NCBI RefSeq assembly: GCF_003286125.1
Contig: NZ_QMED01000007.1
Location: forward strand, 1-64,000
Direction of reading: 5' to 3'
Length of the DNA: 64,000 bases
Source: Algibacillus agarilyticus
Lineage (GTDB): Bacteria > Pseudomonadota > Gammaproteobacteria > Enterobacterales > Alteromonadaceae
Notes under the pieces: generated by a model
Told to the model about the DNA's origin: nothing
Seen by the model: the letters and a program-made list of their open reading frames with translations, nothing else
The model's database searches: none
Position numbers and translations under genes: made by a program
In this document: in pieces, positions 38,596-48,516 of the stretch
How positions within the stretch are numbered: the first letter of the stretch is position 1
Layout: every line of letters starts with the position of its first letter

Positions 38596-39963
38596 TTACC
38601 TAAATACCATATCGCTATTGGCAACGCTAAAGATAAACAAACTGTAAGCGGCAACATTTTGTTTTACGTTAGCGATATCTATTTTATCTAAAGTATCGTT
38701 TGCTGTGTGGTGAAAATCAAAATAATCCGTACCGTCTTGTACTAGACTAACCACGGGCACACCCGCATCAGCTAAATGAATAATATCAGGGCCACCATAT
38801 GCTTGATTATGTCCGCGCTGAATATTTAAAGGCAATAAATAGTCATAAATTATATCTGCATTTTTTATTTTAGCGTCTGAAAAGCGAGTATCAAACCGCC
38901 AAATGGTGCCTGCGCCAAAGTCAGATTCTGCGGCGACAATGATATTTTGTAAATTACTTTTATTTTTCTCAACATATAGTTTAGCACCTCGTGAACCAAA
39001 TTCTTCATTAGCAAAAAGAATAACCCGAATACTGCGCTGTGGTTGAGCGAAATTTTTAATGATATGTGCAGAGGCTGTTACGATCCCAACGCCTACTGCG
39101 TTATCAATTGCGCCCGTGCCTTGATCCCATGAATCAAGATGAGCGGCTAATACAATAAATTCATCCGGCGATTCTGTGCCTGTTATTTCACCGACGACAT
39201 TATATGAATTAAGCCATTTATTTTCTGATGTTTGAATATTCAGGCTCATGTTTACACTATCGCCATACATGAGGATACGTTCAAGTTGATCTGCGTCGGT
39301 ATTTGATAGGGCGGCAGCGGGGATTTTAGGGGTGTTTTTAGCATAAAACATGGCACCAGAGTGCGGGAAATTTGTATTGCTTGTACCAATAGAACGAATG
39401 ACTAGCGCTTTAGCGCCTAATCTTGCGGCAATAATGGCACTTTTTGTTCTAATGTTGACTAGGCTAGTATAAGCATCGCCTACCCTATCTTTAGGTAATT
39501 TAACTGAAATAAACACTATTTTATTTTGAACTTGTTCAACGTTAGCATCAACTAACTCACCAAGTGATTTGAATAGGATAACCTCTCCAGTTAAACCCTC
39601 CTTTGGCGTGGAAATTGAGCCACCCAAAGCCACGATATTTAATGTGTGCTTGAAAGGCGAGTCTACGGTGGCGGTTGCGCTTTTTTGTTGCCAATTACGC
39701 ACAGGAACCGCTTGTTTATAAACCTTATCAAAACCTAATGCATTAAGTTTGTTTTCTGCCCACATCACGGCTTTCATATCGTTGGGTGAACCTGCCAATC
39801 TTGGACCTATTTCGGTTGTTAACGAAGTAATGAGTTCGTAGGCAAGTGTACTTTGCATTGCAATTTCTTTTAATTGCTCTGCATTTGGATCGGGTTGTGC
39901 GATTGCATGGCGAGCCAAAAGTAAAGAGAGTAGACTGATTAAGCAGAAAAAACGTAAATTCAT
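38596..39963 (-). CDS. M28 family zinc metallopeptidase (secreted)
   Basis: A 455-residue exported aminopeptidase or carboxypeptidase Q-like enzyme. The signal peptide (1-22) ends HAIA before QPDP. A PA-type insert (about 115-235) interrupts the catalytic domain. Likely zinc ligands and catalytic residues are His275 in AAHLDSWD, Asp287 in GAIDNAVG, Glu320/Glu321 in FANEEFGS, the Glu/Asp in AESDFG (346-348) and a His in DFHHTANDT (418-419), all in place. It probably trims peptides in the periplasm or outside. It is the first gene of a likely two-gene unit with the small membrane protein. Confidence 0.9.
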   Translation of the reverse strand: MNLRFFCLISLLSLLLARHAIAQPDPNAEQLKEIAMQSTLAYELITSLTTEIGPRLAGSPNDMKAVMWAENKLNALGFDKVYKQAVPVRNWQQKSATATVDSPFKHTLNIVALGGSISTPKEGLTGEVILFKSLGELVDANVEQVQNKIVFISVKLPKDRVGDAYTSLVNIRTKSAIIAARLGAKALVIRSIGTSNTNFPHSGAMFYAKNTPKIPAAALSNTDADQLERILMYGDSVNMSLNIQTSENKWLNSYNVVGEITGTESPDEFIVLAAHLDSWDQGTGAIDNAVGVGIVTASAHIIKNFAQPQRSIRVILFANEEFGSRGAKLYVEKNKSNLQNIIVAAESDFGAGTIWRFDTRFSDAKIKNADIIYDYLLPLNIQRGHNQAYGGPDIIHLADAGVPVVSLVQDGTDYFDFHHTANDTLDKIDIANVKQNVAAYSLFIFSVANSDMVFR

Positions 39964-40108
39964 GTTTATTAGGTTTGTTTAATGAGTTGTGCAGATTGCA
40001 GATAGTTGATTGAGTTTACCTTGTTAAGCACTGAGGGGGAACTGTTATTCCAGAGCCAAAGTTATACAACCGGTGTATTTTGTACTAAAAGTTATGCACT
40101 TTAGATAC

Positions 40109-40136
40109 AAAAAAACCGCCCGAAGGCGGTTTTTTT
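40109..40136. terminator. Bidirectional intrinsic terminator after rpsT
   Basis: AAAAAAACCGCC faces GGCGGTTTTTTT around CGAA. On the minus strand it ends rpsT, 22 bases after its stop. Confidence 0.92.
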
Positions 40137-40157
40137 AAGTTAGAACAATATAATAAA

Positions 40158-40418
40158 TTATAAAGCTTTAACTTTAGCGCTAAGACGGCTCATATGACGA
40201 GCTGCTTTGTTCTTGTGGATTAAACCACGAGTAGCAAAACGGTCTAAAATAGGCTGAACGTCAGATAATGCCTTTTGAGCAATTTCTTTATCACCAGCGT
40301 CGATCGCTGCGATTACTTTTTTCAAGTAAGTACGCATCATTGAGCGACGGCTAGCGTTGTGTTTGCGACGTTTTTCAGATTGAATTGCGCGCTTTTTAGC
40401 AGACTTAATGTTAGCCAA
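40158..40418 (-). CDS. rpsT: 30S ribosomal protein S20
   Basis: A small basic protein binding 16S rRNA helices 9 and 44 of the small subunit. The start is TTG 40418: AGGAG stands seven bases upstream and the product reads [20 protein letters not shown], aligning with E. coli S20 from its first residue (86 residues against 87). E. coli rpsT also uses UUG, which is tied to its translational autoregulation. An in-frame TTG two codons earlier would add Met-Val before the Leu. It is divergent from murJ. Confidence 0.97.
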   Translation of the reverse strand: MANIKSAKKRAIQSEKRRKHNASRRSMMRTYLKKVIAAIDAGDKEIAQKALSDVQPILDRFATRGLIHKNKAARHMSRLSAKVKAL

Positions 40419-40425
40419 AACCAAA

Positions 40426-40430
40426 CTCCT
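40426..40430 (-). promoter_or_regulatory. Ribosome binding site deciding the rpsT TTG start
   Basis: AGGAG on the minus strand, seven bases before TTG 40418. Only one base separates it from the alternative TTG 40424, so the inner codon is favoured. Confidence 0.75.
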
Positions 40431-40458
40431 AAACGAAAAATAGGTTACCCTTATTTGA

Positions 40459-40495
40459 GGGCGGGGAATATGCCTTTTTTTCAGCCGTAAGTCAA
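40459..40495 (-). promoter_or_regulatory. rpsT promoter with GC-rich discriminator
   Basis: On the minus strand a -35 TTGACT (40490-40495) and a -10 CATATT (40467-40472) have 17-base spacing, followed by CCCCGCCC (40459-40466). GC-rich discriminators after the -10 are a hallmark of stringently controlled ribosomal promoters; control by ppGpp is an inference. Confidence 0.65.
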
Positions 40496-40702
40496 TCTAA
40501 ATATCATTTTATGCTTATATTTTTATGAAAAATTTAAAATAAGCTGTCTATAGGTCATTTCAAGTCGTTTAAATCTTACGCTAAATGGTTAACTGAAGTA
40601 TAAGTTAAAGCGTCATGGTCTTTAAATTAACTAGGTTTATTTCTATCAAGCCGATAAACTTCACGCCCATCTATTATCGATACATAAACAAGTAATCCCC
40701 CA

Positions 40703-42271
40703 TTGAGCAAAAAATTAATTAAATCCAGTCTTATATTTAGTTTTATGACCCTGATCTCGCGTGTATTGGGTTTGGTTAGAGACGTCGTTGTTGCCAATTT
40801 AATGGGCGCTGGTGCGGCTGCAGATGTTTTCTTCTTTGCAAATAAAATCCCTAATTTTTTGAGACGTTTATTTGCCGAAGGGGCTTTTGCTCAGGCATTT
40901 GTGCCTGTTTTAGCCGAATACAAAGAAACAAAGCCAGAAGATGAAGTTAAGTTGTTGATCGCTAAAGCGTCAGGCACCTTAGGGTGTATCATTTTAATGG
41001 TTACTTTGTTTGCGGTTATTTGTGCGCCGGTATTAGTGGCTTTATTTGGCACAGGTTGGTTTATTGATTGGTTACATGATGGGCCAAATGCTGATAAATT
41101 CGATTTGGCTAGTAGCATGCTGCGTATTACATTCCCTTATCTCTTTTTTATTTCTTTAGTTGCTTTATCGGGGGCGATATTAAATACCTATGGGCGTTTT
41201 GGTGCTGCGGCTTTTACGCCAGTCTTGCTGAATATTGTTATTATTCTATTCGCCACTTTAGGTCAATTTGAACAACCCGCATTTGCCCTTGCTTGGGGGG
41301 TCTTTTTTGGCGGTTTAGTGCAATTACTTTTTCAGCTGCCTTTTTTATTCAAGGTAGGCGCTATCGCACGACCTCGTTGGGGCTGGCATGATGATGGTGT
41401 TAAAAAGATACGACTGCTAATGATCCCCGCTCTATTTGGTGTATCGGTTAGTCAAATAAACTTATTATTCGACACTTTTTTGGCTAGCTTTTTACAAACG
41501 GGATCAATTAGCTGGTTATATTACGCAGATCGTTTATTAGAGTTTCCACTGGGGTTATTTGGTATCGCTATTTCAACGGTCATTTTGCCGCAATTAGCGA
41601 AAGATCATGTTAAGTCTGACGAGACTCATTTTTTACAAACAATGGATTGGGGCGTTGCGACGATCTGTTTATTAGGTTTACCTTCTGCAGTCGGGCTTGC
41701 GCTACTAGCGGAACCTATGCTGATGGTTTTATTTATGCGTGGTGCGTTCGATATGACGGTAGTCACGCATTCTGCGCACAGCTTAATTGCTTATTCATCG
41801 GGCTTGTTGTTTTTCATGTTAATTAAAGTGCTCGCGTCCGGTTTTTATTCAAGACAAGATACCAAAACACCGGTCAGTATTGGTATCAAAGCAATGATCG
41901 CGAATATGGTTTTTAACCTTATTTTGATTTTTCCGTTAGCTCATGTCGGCTTAGCTTTAGCTACATCGATGTCGGCATTATTTAATGCGGGTTTTTTATA
42001 TTACACATTGCGAAAACAAGGTGTTTACACAATGGGTAAACAAGTTAAAACAAATCTTATTCGTATTATTTTAAGTGTGTTGATCATGGCTGTCTTTTTG
42101 ATTGTTTATGCGCCAGATTCGGTTGAATGGCTTAACTATTCGACGGTTGAACGGATTCTTAACTTAGTTTATTTAATATTCAGCGGCTTTTTAATCTACA
42201 TTTTGGCTCTTTTTGTTAGTGGAGCCCGTTTAAAACAGTTTAAACCGGCTGCATTTAATCGTCTATCTTGA
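40703..42271 (+). CDS. murJ: Lipid II flippase MurJ
   Basis: Moves lipid II across the inner membrane for peptidoglycan synthesis. It has 522 residues (E. coli 511) and about 14 membrane helices. The conserved Arg-rich pore residues lie in SRVLGLVRDVVVA and in NFLRRLFAEGAFAQAFVPVLAEY near the N-terminus. TTG 40703 is the only plausible start upstream of the first helix, and its ribosome binding site is weak. It is the first gene of the plus-strand run murJ-ribF-ileS-lspA-fkpB-ispH and is divergent from rpsT. Confidence 0.94.
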   Translation: MSKKLIKSSLIFSFMTLISRVLGLVRDVVVANLMGAGAAADVFFFANKIPNFLRRLFAEGAFAQAFVPVLAEYKETKPEDEVKLLIAKASGTLGCIILMVTLFAVICAPVLVALFGTGWFIDWLHDGPNADKFDLASSMLRITFPYLFFISLVALSGAILNTYGRFGAAAFTPVLLNIVIILFATLGQFEQPAFALAWGVFFGGLVQLLFQLPFLFKVGAIARPRWGWHDDGVKKIRLLMIPALFGVSVSQINLLFDTFLASFLQTGSISWLYYADRLLEFPLGLFGIAISTVILPQLAKDHVKSDETHFLQTMDWGVATICLLGLPSAVGLALLAEPMLMVLFMRGAFDMTVVTHSAHSLIAYSSGLLFFMLIKVLASGFYSRQDTKTPVSIGIKAMIANMVFNLILIFPLAHVGLALATSMSALFNAGFLYYTLRKQGVYTMGKQVKTNLIRIILSVLIMAVFLIVYAPDSVEWLNYSTVERILNLVYLIFSGFLIYILALFVSGARLKQFKPAAFNRLS

Positions 42272-42324
42272 AGTCAATCGTGTATGCGTTATAATCCGAG
42301 CCCGAAAAAATAAGTTGTAGGTAT

Positions 42325-43257
42325 ATGGAGTTACTCCGTAATTTAAGCAGTGTGACTGCCCGCCATCATGGCTGCGTATTAACAATTGGTAATTTTGATG
42401 GCGTTCATCGTGGTCATGAAGCTGTACTTAAACAAGTGCTTACTCAATCGGCTGCCTTAAATTTACCTGCCGCGGTAATGGTTTTTGAGCCGCAGCCCGC
42501 AGAAGTGTTTAATCCTGAAGCGGCGCCAGCACGCTTAACGCGATGGCGAGAAAAATATAATTTATTCAAAGCGGCGAATATTCAACGAATGTTGTGTTTA
42601 CGCTTTTCACCCGCGTTTGCAGAAATACAAGCCGAGACATTTATTGAAGCGCTATTAGTTAAAAAATTAGGTGTGAAGTATTTAGTTGTTGGTGATGATT
42701 TTAGATTTGGCCAAGGTCGTAAAGGAACTTTTTCGATGTTGCAGCAAGCCGGAGAAAAATTTGGTTTTCAGGTAACGGATACCGCCTCTTGTCGGCAAGA
42801 AGGAGAGCGCATTAGTAGCACGCTTATACGGCAAGCTATCCATAAAAATGATTTTGAACGAGCTGAGCATTTATTAGGGCGCCCTTATAGTATCATTGGT
42901 AAAGTTGTACATGGCGACAAAAAAGGTCGGACTATCGGTTTTCCAACGGTAAATATTTTATTACGTCGTTGTGTGTCACCCGTTAAAGGTGTTTATGCCG
43001 TGCAAGTTAAGTATAAAAACCATATTTTTGATGGTGTTGCCAATGCTGGCACTCGTCCTACCGTTAAAGGTGCTCGACAGCAATTAGAAGTGCATTTATT
43101 TAATTTTAGTGGCGACTTGTACGGGCAAGAGCTCGATGTCACATTTAAGCACAAAATAAGAGATGAACATAAGTTTGAAACGTTTCAAGCTTTAAAGCAA
43201 CAAATTGAACTTGATGCTGCTTTCGCTATAGAATGGCTTCATGCTAACAAAGGCTAA
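42325..43257 (+). CDS. ribF: Bifunctional riboflavin kinase/FAD synthetase
   Basis: Converts riboflavin to FMN and then FAD. The 310 residues (E. coli 313) have the adenylyltransferase domain first (TIGNFDGVHRGHEAVL at about 21-36, with the GDDFRFG and RISSTLIR motifs) and the riboflavin kinase domain second (GKVVHGDKKGRTIGFPTVN, then NAGTRPT). The gap to murJ is 53 bases and has no room for an FMN riboswitch. ileS follows after 100 bases. Confidence 0.96.
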   Translation: MELLRNLSSVTARHHGCVLTIGNFDGVHRGHEAVLKQVLTQSAALNLPAAVMVFEPQPAEVFNPEAAPARLTRWREKYNLFKAANIQRMLCLRFSPAFAEIQAETFIEALLVKKLGVKYLVVGDDFRFGQGRKGTFSMLQQAGEKFGFQVTDTASCRQEGERISSTLIRQAIHKNDFERAEHLLGRPYSIIGKVVHGDKKGRTIGFPTVNILLRRCVSPVKGVYAVQVKYKNHIFDGVANAGTRPTVKGARQQLEVHLFNFSGDLYGQELDVTFKHKIRDEHKFETFQALKQQIELDAAFAIEWLHANKG

Positions 43258-43369
43258 AGCGGTATCACGTTTTAAAAAATATATTATTGAATTAAACATA
43301 ATTGCTTATTTTAAGTGTTAATGTTTTAACCTAATCTGTGAATGATTTTTATCAGGAATGCCCAACTCA

Positions 43370-46201
43370 ATGAGTGATTACAAACATACTTTAAACTTGC
43401 CCGATACTGAATTTCCAATGCGTGGCAACTTGGCTCAACGTGAACCAAAAATGCTAAATAGCTGGAATGAAAAGAAATTATACCAAGCTATTCGTGACGC
43501 TCGACAGGGTGCAGAACAATTTATATTACATGATGGTCCTCCATACGCGAATGGTGATATTCATATCGGCCATGCAGTTAATAAAGTATTAAAAGATATC
43601 ATCGTAAAAGCCAAAACGTTATCAGGTTTTGATGCGCCCTATGTGCCTGGTTGGGATTGTCATGGTTTACCGATTGAGCTTAAAGTTGAAAAGAAGGTGG
43701 GCAAGCCAGGTAAAAAAGTAACCGCCGCTCAATTTAGACAAAAATGTCGTGAATATGCGCAAACGCAAGTTGATGGCCAAAAAGCTGACTTTATGCGTTT
43801 AGGAGTATTAGGTGATTGGGACAATCCTTATTTGACCATGGACTTCAAATTTGAAGCCAACATCATTCGTTCATTAGGTAAAATCATTGATAATGGTCAT
43901 TTAGAAAAAGGCTTTAAGCCTGTTCATTGGTGCACAGATTGTGGTTCTGCTTTAGCAGAGGCCGAAGTTGAGTATCAAGACAAACAATCACCAGCCATTG
44001 ATGTACGCTTTACTTTAACCGATGATGCTATTGCGAGTAAATTTAGTTTAGCTGACGAATCAAAAGCAGGTACAGGTAAAATATCAACGGTTATTTGGAC
44101 TACAACTCCGTGGACACTACCCGCAAACCGCGCCGTGTGTATTCATCCTGATGTTGAATATACATTAGTTCAAGTGGAAAACGGTGATCAGAGTGAACGT
44201 TTAATCTTAGCATCTGATTTAGTTAAATCGGCTATGGACCGCTTTGGTTTTGAACACTACCATGCTTTGGGTTTTGTTAAAGGTGAAGCCTTAGAACATG
44301 CACAAGCTCAACACCCTTTTTACGATTTTACGGTACCGGTTATTTTAGGTGATCATGTCACGACGGATTCGGGTACAGGTTGTGTTCATACCGCCCCTGG
44401 CCATGGTCAAGACGATTTTGTTGTTGGTCAAAAATATAACTTAGAAGTAGCGAACCCTGTTGGCAGTAATGGTGTGTATTTAGAAGGTACGCCATTATTT
44501 GAAGGCAAGCATGTATTCAAAGCCAATGCAGATGTAGTTGACGTACTTAATGAAAAAGGTGCGCTTGTTCATCATCATGCTTACGAGCATAGCTATCCGC
44601 ATTGCTGGCGTCATAAAACGCCGATTATCTTCCGTGCCACACCACAATGGTTTGTCGCGATGGACAAGGCGGGTCTTCGTGAAAAATCAATTGAAGCGAT
44701 TAAAGATACACGCTGGATCCCAGCTTGGGGTGAAGCGCGTATTCAAAACATGGTTGAGAGTCGACCTGATTGGTGTATTTCTCGTCAACGCACATGGGGT
44801 GTTCCTATCGCCTTGTTTGTTCATAAAGATACAGGCAACTTGCATCCTAAAAGCTTAGCCTTAATAGAAGAAGTGGCATTAAAAGTTGAAGAACAAGGTA
44901 TTCAAGCTTGGTTCGACTTAGATGCTGAAACATTGATCGGTAAAGATGCTGAAGAGTTTGTAAAAGTCGCTGACACATTAGATGTTTGGTTTGATTCAGG
45001 TGTTACGCATGCGTGTGTTATCGCCGCTCGTGAAACGTTTACTAAATCAGCTGATTTATATTTAGAAGGTTCAGATCAACATCGTGGTTGGTTTATGTCG
45101 TCACTGATGACAGGCATAGCCATCAATGGCGAACCACCATATAAACAAGTATTAACACATGGCTTTACGGTGGATGCACACGGTAAAAAAATGTCTAAAT
45201 CATTAGGTAATACGGTTGCTCCGCAAAATGTTGTTAATAAATTGGGCGCTGATATTTTACGTTTGTGGGTTGCTTCTGCTAATTACACGGCTGAAATGAC
45301 GGTATCAGATGAAATATTAAAACGCTCTGCAGATGCTTATCGTCGTATTCGCAATACGGCTCGCTTTTTATTAGCCAATTTGACAGGGTTTAATCCTGAA
45401 ACGGATATGGTTGCTAACGATGATCTCATTGCATTAGATCGTTGGGCGGTTGCAAAAGCACTTGAAACACAAAATGATATTTTAGCTGCTTATGATGATT
45501 ATCAGTTCCATGGTGTTGCACAAAAATTAATGCAATTCTGTTCAATTGATATGGGTAGTTTCTATCTTGATGTGATTAAAGACCGTCAATATACAGCCAA
45601 ATCAGATGGTTTAGCCCGCCGTTCTTGTCAAACCGCAATGTACCATATTGTGCAAGCGCTCGTTCGTTGGATGGCGCCAATTATGAGCTTTACGGCACAA
45701 GAAATTTGGCAAACGTTGCCTAATCATAAAGAAACGGAATTTGTATTTACTGAAACCTGGTATGACGGATTATTTGGTCAAGCTGAAGATAGTGAATATG
45801 ATGATGCGTTTTGGGCAACGGTTATGCAAGTAAAGCCAGAAGTAAACCGCGTAATAGAGCAAAGTCGTAAAGATAAATTAGTCGGTAGTGCGTTAGAGGC
45901 TGAAATAGTCGTTTATGTATCTGACGATATTTACACACCACTGCTTAAGTTAGGTGATGAATTACGCTTTGTATTAATTACATCGGGCGCTTCTGTTGCT
46001 AAATTAGCTGATGCTCCAGCTGATGCGTTAGCCACTGATAACGCCAATGTTAAAGTCAGCATTAGTAAATCGACTGGCAAAAAGTGTGATCGTTGTTGGC
46101 ATTATACAGATGATGTAGGTAGTCACCCTGAACATGAAGAAATTTGTGGTCGTTGCATAACTAATATTGAAGGCGATGGCGAAATTCGTCAATTTGCATA
46201 A
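43370..46201 (+). CDS. ileS: Isoleucyl-tRNA synthetase
   Basis: Charges tRNA-Ile and edits misactivated valine. From ATG 43370 it has 943 residues (E. coli 938) and begins [19 protein letters not shown], aligning from the first residue with E. coli MSDYKSTLNLPETGFPMRG. The in-frame ATG at 43358 directly abuts the AGGA motif and is less likely. HIGH is in [21 protein letters not shown] in [10 protein letters not shown], the CP1 editing domain between them contains [11 protein letters not shown], and the C-terminal zinc site is CDRCWHY...CGRC. lspA follows after 18 bases. Confidence 0.97.
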   Translation: MSDYKHTLNLPDTEFPMRGNLAQREPKMLNSWNEKKLYQAIRDARQGAEQFILHDGPPYANGDIHIGHAVNKVLKDIIVKAKTLSGFDAPYVPGWDCHGLPIELKVEKKVGKPGKKVTAAQFRQKCREYAQTQVDGQKADFMRLGVLGDWDNPYLTMDFKFEANIIRSLGKIIDNGHLEKGFKPVHWCTDCGSALAEAEVEYQDKQSPAIDVRFTLTDDAIASKFSLADESKAGTGKISTVIWTTTPWTLPANRAVCIHPDVEYTLVQVENGDQSERLILASDLVKSAMDRFGFEHYHALGFVKGEALEHAQAQHPFYDFTVPVILGDHVTTDSGTGCVHTAPGHGQDDFVVGQKYNLEVANPVGSNGVYLEGTPLFEGKHVFKANADVVDVLNEKGALVHHHAYEHSYPHCWRHKTPIIFRATPQWFVAMDKAGLREKSIEAIKDTRWIPAWGEARIQNMVESRPDWCISRQRTWGVPIALFVHKDTGNLHPKSLALIEEVALKVEEQGIQAWFDLDAETLIGKDAEEFVKVADTLDVWFDSGVTHACVIAARETFTKSADLYLEGSDQHRGWFMSSLMTGIAINGEPPYKQVLTHGFTVDAHGKKMSKSLGNTVAPQNVVNKLGADILRLWVASANYTAEMTVSDEILKRSADAYRRIRNTARFLLANLTGFNPETDMVANDDLIALDRWAVAKALETQNDILAAYDDYQFHGVAQKLMQFCSIDMGSFYLDVIKDRQYTAKSDGLARRSCQTAMYHIVQALVRWMAPIMSFTAQEIWQTLPNHKETEFVFTETWYDGLFGQAEDSEYDDAFWATVMQVKPEVNRVIEQSRKDKLVGSALEAEIVVYVSDDIYTPLLKLGDELRFVLITSGASVAKLADAPADALATDNANVKVSISKSTGKKCDRCWHYTDDVGSHPEHEEICGRCITNIEGDGEIRQFA

Positions 46202-46219
46202 ATATTTAAAGGATTTTAA

Positions 46220-46726
46220 ATGCAGGTTTTTAAAAATACGGGTTTACGATGGATTTGGTTAACCCTCGTTATATTGGTGCTTGACCAAGCAACTAAATTG
46301 GCCGTTCTTGATAGTTTAGTGTTATACGAACGAATTAATTATGCACCCTTTTTTAATTTAGTTTATGTACAAAATTTTGGGGCCGCCTTTAGTTTTTTAG
46401 CTGATGCGGGCGGTTGGCAACGTTGGTTCTTTACTGGCATTGCTGCTGCTGCTGCCATTTTATTAGCGTACTGGTTATATAAAACACCGGCTGAACAAAA
46501 AATAATTCCAATCGGATTTAGTTTAATACTCGGCGGCGCTTTAGGTAATTTGTACGACCGAGTAGCCTACGGTTATGTGGTCGATTTTCTGGATTTTTAC
46601 ATTAATAATTACCATTGGCCTGCATTTAATGTAGCGGATATGGCCATTGTGATCGGTGCTGGATTTGTACTTCTTGATTCATTTACCTCCGATAAAAAAT
46701 CAGAAAGCTCTGAAAATAAAAATTAA
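46220..46726 (+). CDS. lspA: Lipoprotein signal peptidase (signal peptidase II)
   Basis: Cleaves signal peptides of lipid-modified prolipoproteins in the inner membrane. It has 168 residues (E. coli 164) and four membrane helices. The catalytic aspartates are Asp122 in VVDFLDF and Asp140 in FNVADMAI, 18 apart as in E. coli (123/141). Asn and Arg of NLYDR precede them. It would process the lipoproteins seen in this window (peroxiredoxin, PL7 and PL6 proteins). It is cotranscribed with ileS and fkpB. Confidence 0.96.
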   Translation: MQVFKNTGLRWIWLTLVILVLDQATKLAVLDSLVLYERINYAPFFNLVYVQNFGAAFSFLADAGGWQRWFFTGIAAAAAILLAYWLYKTPAEQKIIPIGFSLILGGALGNLYDRVAYGYVVDFLDFYINNYHWPAFNVADMAIVIGAGFVLLDSFTSDKKSESSENKN

Positions 46727-46735
46727 GCAAAGTTA

Positions 46736-47170
46736 ATGACAAAAATAATTGATCGTTCAAGCGAAGTCGTGCTTCATTTTTCTATATTATTAGAAGACGG
46801 CTCAGCAGCAGAAAGTACAAAAGTAAACAATAAACCCGCTAAATTTGTAATGGGTGATGGCTCGTTAACGCCGAGTTTTGAACAGTGTTTGCTTGGGTTA
46901 AAAGAAGGCGATAAAAAAGCCGTTAAACTTGAACCAGCAGACGCTTTTGGCTTGCCTAACCCTGATAATATATATCATATGGATCGAACAAAGTTTGGAT
47001 CTGATGCACCCGCTGAAGTTGGTGCGATTATCGCCTTTACTAACCCTGACGGTTCTGAGATCCCTGGTATCGTACGTGAAGTTGTGGGTGATTCTGTTAC
47101 TGTTGATTTTAATCATCCACTTGCTGGGCAAGTCGTAACGTTTGATGTCGAAATTTTAACGATAAATTAA
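46736..47170 (+). CDS. fkpB: FKBP-type peptidyl-prolyl isomerase FkpB
   Basis: A 144-residue SlpA/FkpB-type FKBP. The FKBP domain (LHFSILLEDGSAAEST, FVMGDGSLTPSFEQCLLGLKEGDK) carries the inserted-flap segment FGLPNPDNIYHMDRTKF typical of SlyD-like proteins, but it lacks SlyD's His-rich metal tail. It is probably a cytoplasmic folding helper. It is nine bases after lspA and 29 before ispH, the conserved order. Confidence 0.92.
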   Translation: MTKIIDRSSEVVLHFSILLEDGSAAESTKVNNKPAKFVMGDGSLTPSFEQCLLGLKEGDKKAVKLEPADAFGLPNPDNIYHMDRTKFGSDAPAEVGAIIAFTNPDGSEIPGIVREVVGDSVTVDFNHPLAGQVVTFDVEILTIN

Positions 47171-47199
47171 TGCGTTAAATATTATACAAGGTTATTTAG

Positions 47200-48129
47200 A
47201 TGAAAATTGAACTCGCTAATCCTCGCGGCTTTTGTGCTGGTGTTGATCGTGCTATTAGTATTGTTGAGCGTGCGATAGAGTTATTTAATCCACCTATTTA
47301 TGTACGTCATGAAGTGGTACATAACAAATATGTTGTAGATGGCTTGCGTGATCGCGGTGCAGTTTTTGTTGATGAATTAACAGAAGTACCTGATGATAGC
47401 ATCGTTATTTTTAGTGCGCATGGCGTATCACAAGCGGTACGGCAAGAAGCTAAAAAACGTGAATTAAAGATATTCGATGCGACTTGTCCTCTCGTGACTA
47501 AAGTTCATATGGAAGTGAATCGTGCGAGTCGACGCGGCACTGAATGTATATTGATAGGTCATCAAGGTCACCCCGAAGTCGAAGGCACTATGGGACAATA
47601 TGCTAATGATGAAGGCGGAATTTATCTCGTAGAATCTGAGGTTGATGTCGAGTCTCTTATTGTTAAGGATCCTGATAACTTACAGTATTGCTCACAAACC
47701 ACCTTGTCAGTCGACGATACGGCTGATGTTATTGATGCTTTACGCATTAAGTTTCCAAATATTCAAGGCCCACGTAAAGACGATATTTGTTATGCAACAC
47801 AAAATAGACAAGATGCTGTACGTCAATTAGCCGCGACCAATGATGTTGTACTGGTAGTTGGGGCTAAAAATAGCTCTAATTCAAACCGCTTGCGCGAACT
47901 GGCTGACAAGTTAGGTGCGACAGCCTATTTAATTGATACCGCAAACGATATTCAAACGGCTTGGTTTGAAAATGCAAAAGGTGTTGGTGTAACGGCGGGG
48001 GCTTCAGCGCCAGAAATCTTAGTGCAACAAGTTATCGAACGCTTAAAATCGTTTGGTGGTGTTAATGTGGCAGAAACACAAGGTATAGAAGAAAATGTTG
48101 TTTTCGCTCTGCCGGTAGAATTACGTTAA
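47200..48129 (+). CDS. ispH: 4-hydroxy-3-methylbut-2-enyl diphosphate reductase
   Basis: The last enzyme of the MEP isoprenoid pathway, making IPP and DMAPP with an iron-sulfur cluster. It has 309 residues (E. coli 316). The three cluster cysteines are in [10 protein letters not shown] (Cys12), [12 protein letters not shown] and [11 protein letters not shown]. The substrate-binding motif [13 protein letters not shown] and the glutamate in GHPEVEGT are present. It closes the murJ-to-ispH run; a 387-bp gap separates it from the pilin operon. Confidence 0.97.
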   Translation: MKIELANPRGFCAGVDRAISIVERAIELFNPPIYVRHEVVHNKYVVDGLRDRGAVFVDELTEVPDDSIVIFSAHGVSQAVRQEAKKRELKIFDATCPLVTKVHMEVNRASRRGTECILIGHQGHPEVEGTMGQYANDEGGIYLVESEVDVESLIVKDPDNLQYCSQTTLSVDDTADVIDALRIKFPNIQGPRKDDICYATQNRQDAVRQLAATNDVVLVVGAKNSSNSNRLRELADKLGATAYLIDTANDIQTAWFENAKGVGVTAGASAPEILVQQVIERLKSFGGVNVAETQGIEENVVFALPVELR

Positions 48130-48254
48130 TTCTTTTAACTACGTCTCATTTTTTGAACAAAAAGTAGGCAGCTTTAAAAATCACGACTAAGCTTAAACTG
48201 TTTAGTAACTGCTTAGTGATTTAGCGTTAATCACAATTTTAACGCTACGAGGTT

Positions 48255-48410
48255 ATGATGTACTCATTTAAAGCTGAATTGACACAAGGTAAGTTTAACT
48301 TTTTAAACTTACTCTCTCCTTATTTTAACCAAATTATACTGTTTGGTTATTCGCCAATCTTCATTTTTTTGAACTACATTTATACCTATACCCAAGTAAT
48401 TAAAAGGTGA
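48255..48410 (+). CDS. Possible 51-residue peptide (uncertain)
   Basis: An open frame of 51 codons starting ATG ATG TAC, with GAGG two and five bases before the paired ATGs. The product is aromatic-rich and mildly hydrophobic (YFNQIILFGYSPIFIFLNYIY) and could be one membrane helix. It contains a 9-bp hairpin at 48290-48311 and ends in the AGGTGA of another inverted repeat, which argues for a regulatory region instead. No family is recognised. Confidence 0.25.
   Translation: MMYSFKAELTQGKFNFLNLLSPYFNQIILFGYSPIFIFLNYIYTYTQVIKR
48290..48311. repeat. Perfect 9-bp hairpin upstream of the pilin operon
   Basis: TAAGTTTAA faces TTAAACTTA around CTTT. It lies within the 387-bp gap between ispH and pilV. 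Further on, AGGTGA (48405-48410) and TCACCT form a second short inverted repeat. These are the only structures seen in the gap. Confidence 0.6.
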
Positions 48411-48516
48411 TTTTTATCTCACCTCACTTTGATATGAATTAAATATTTTGATTACGTGTTTAACATCGAATTAATCGTTGTTAAGCGCGAAAGGTCTTAA
48501 TTTATAGGTTGTCGAT

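Noticed and set aside
42272-42324. An FMN riboswitch before ribF
   Set aside because: The gap is only 53 bases and contains no conserved RFN-element motifs.
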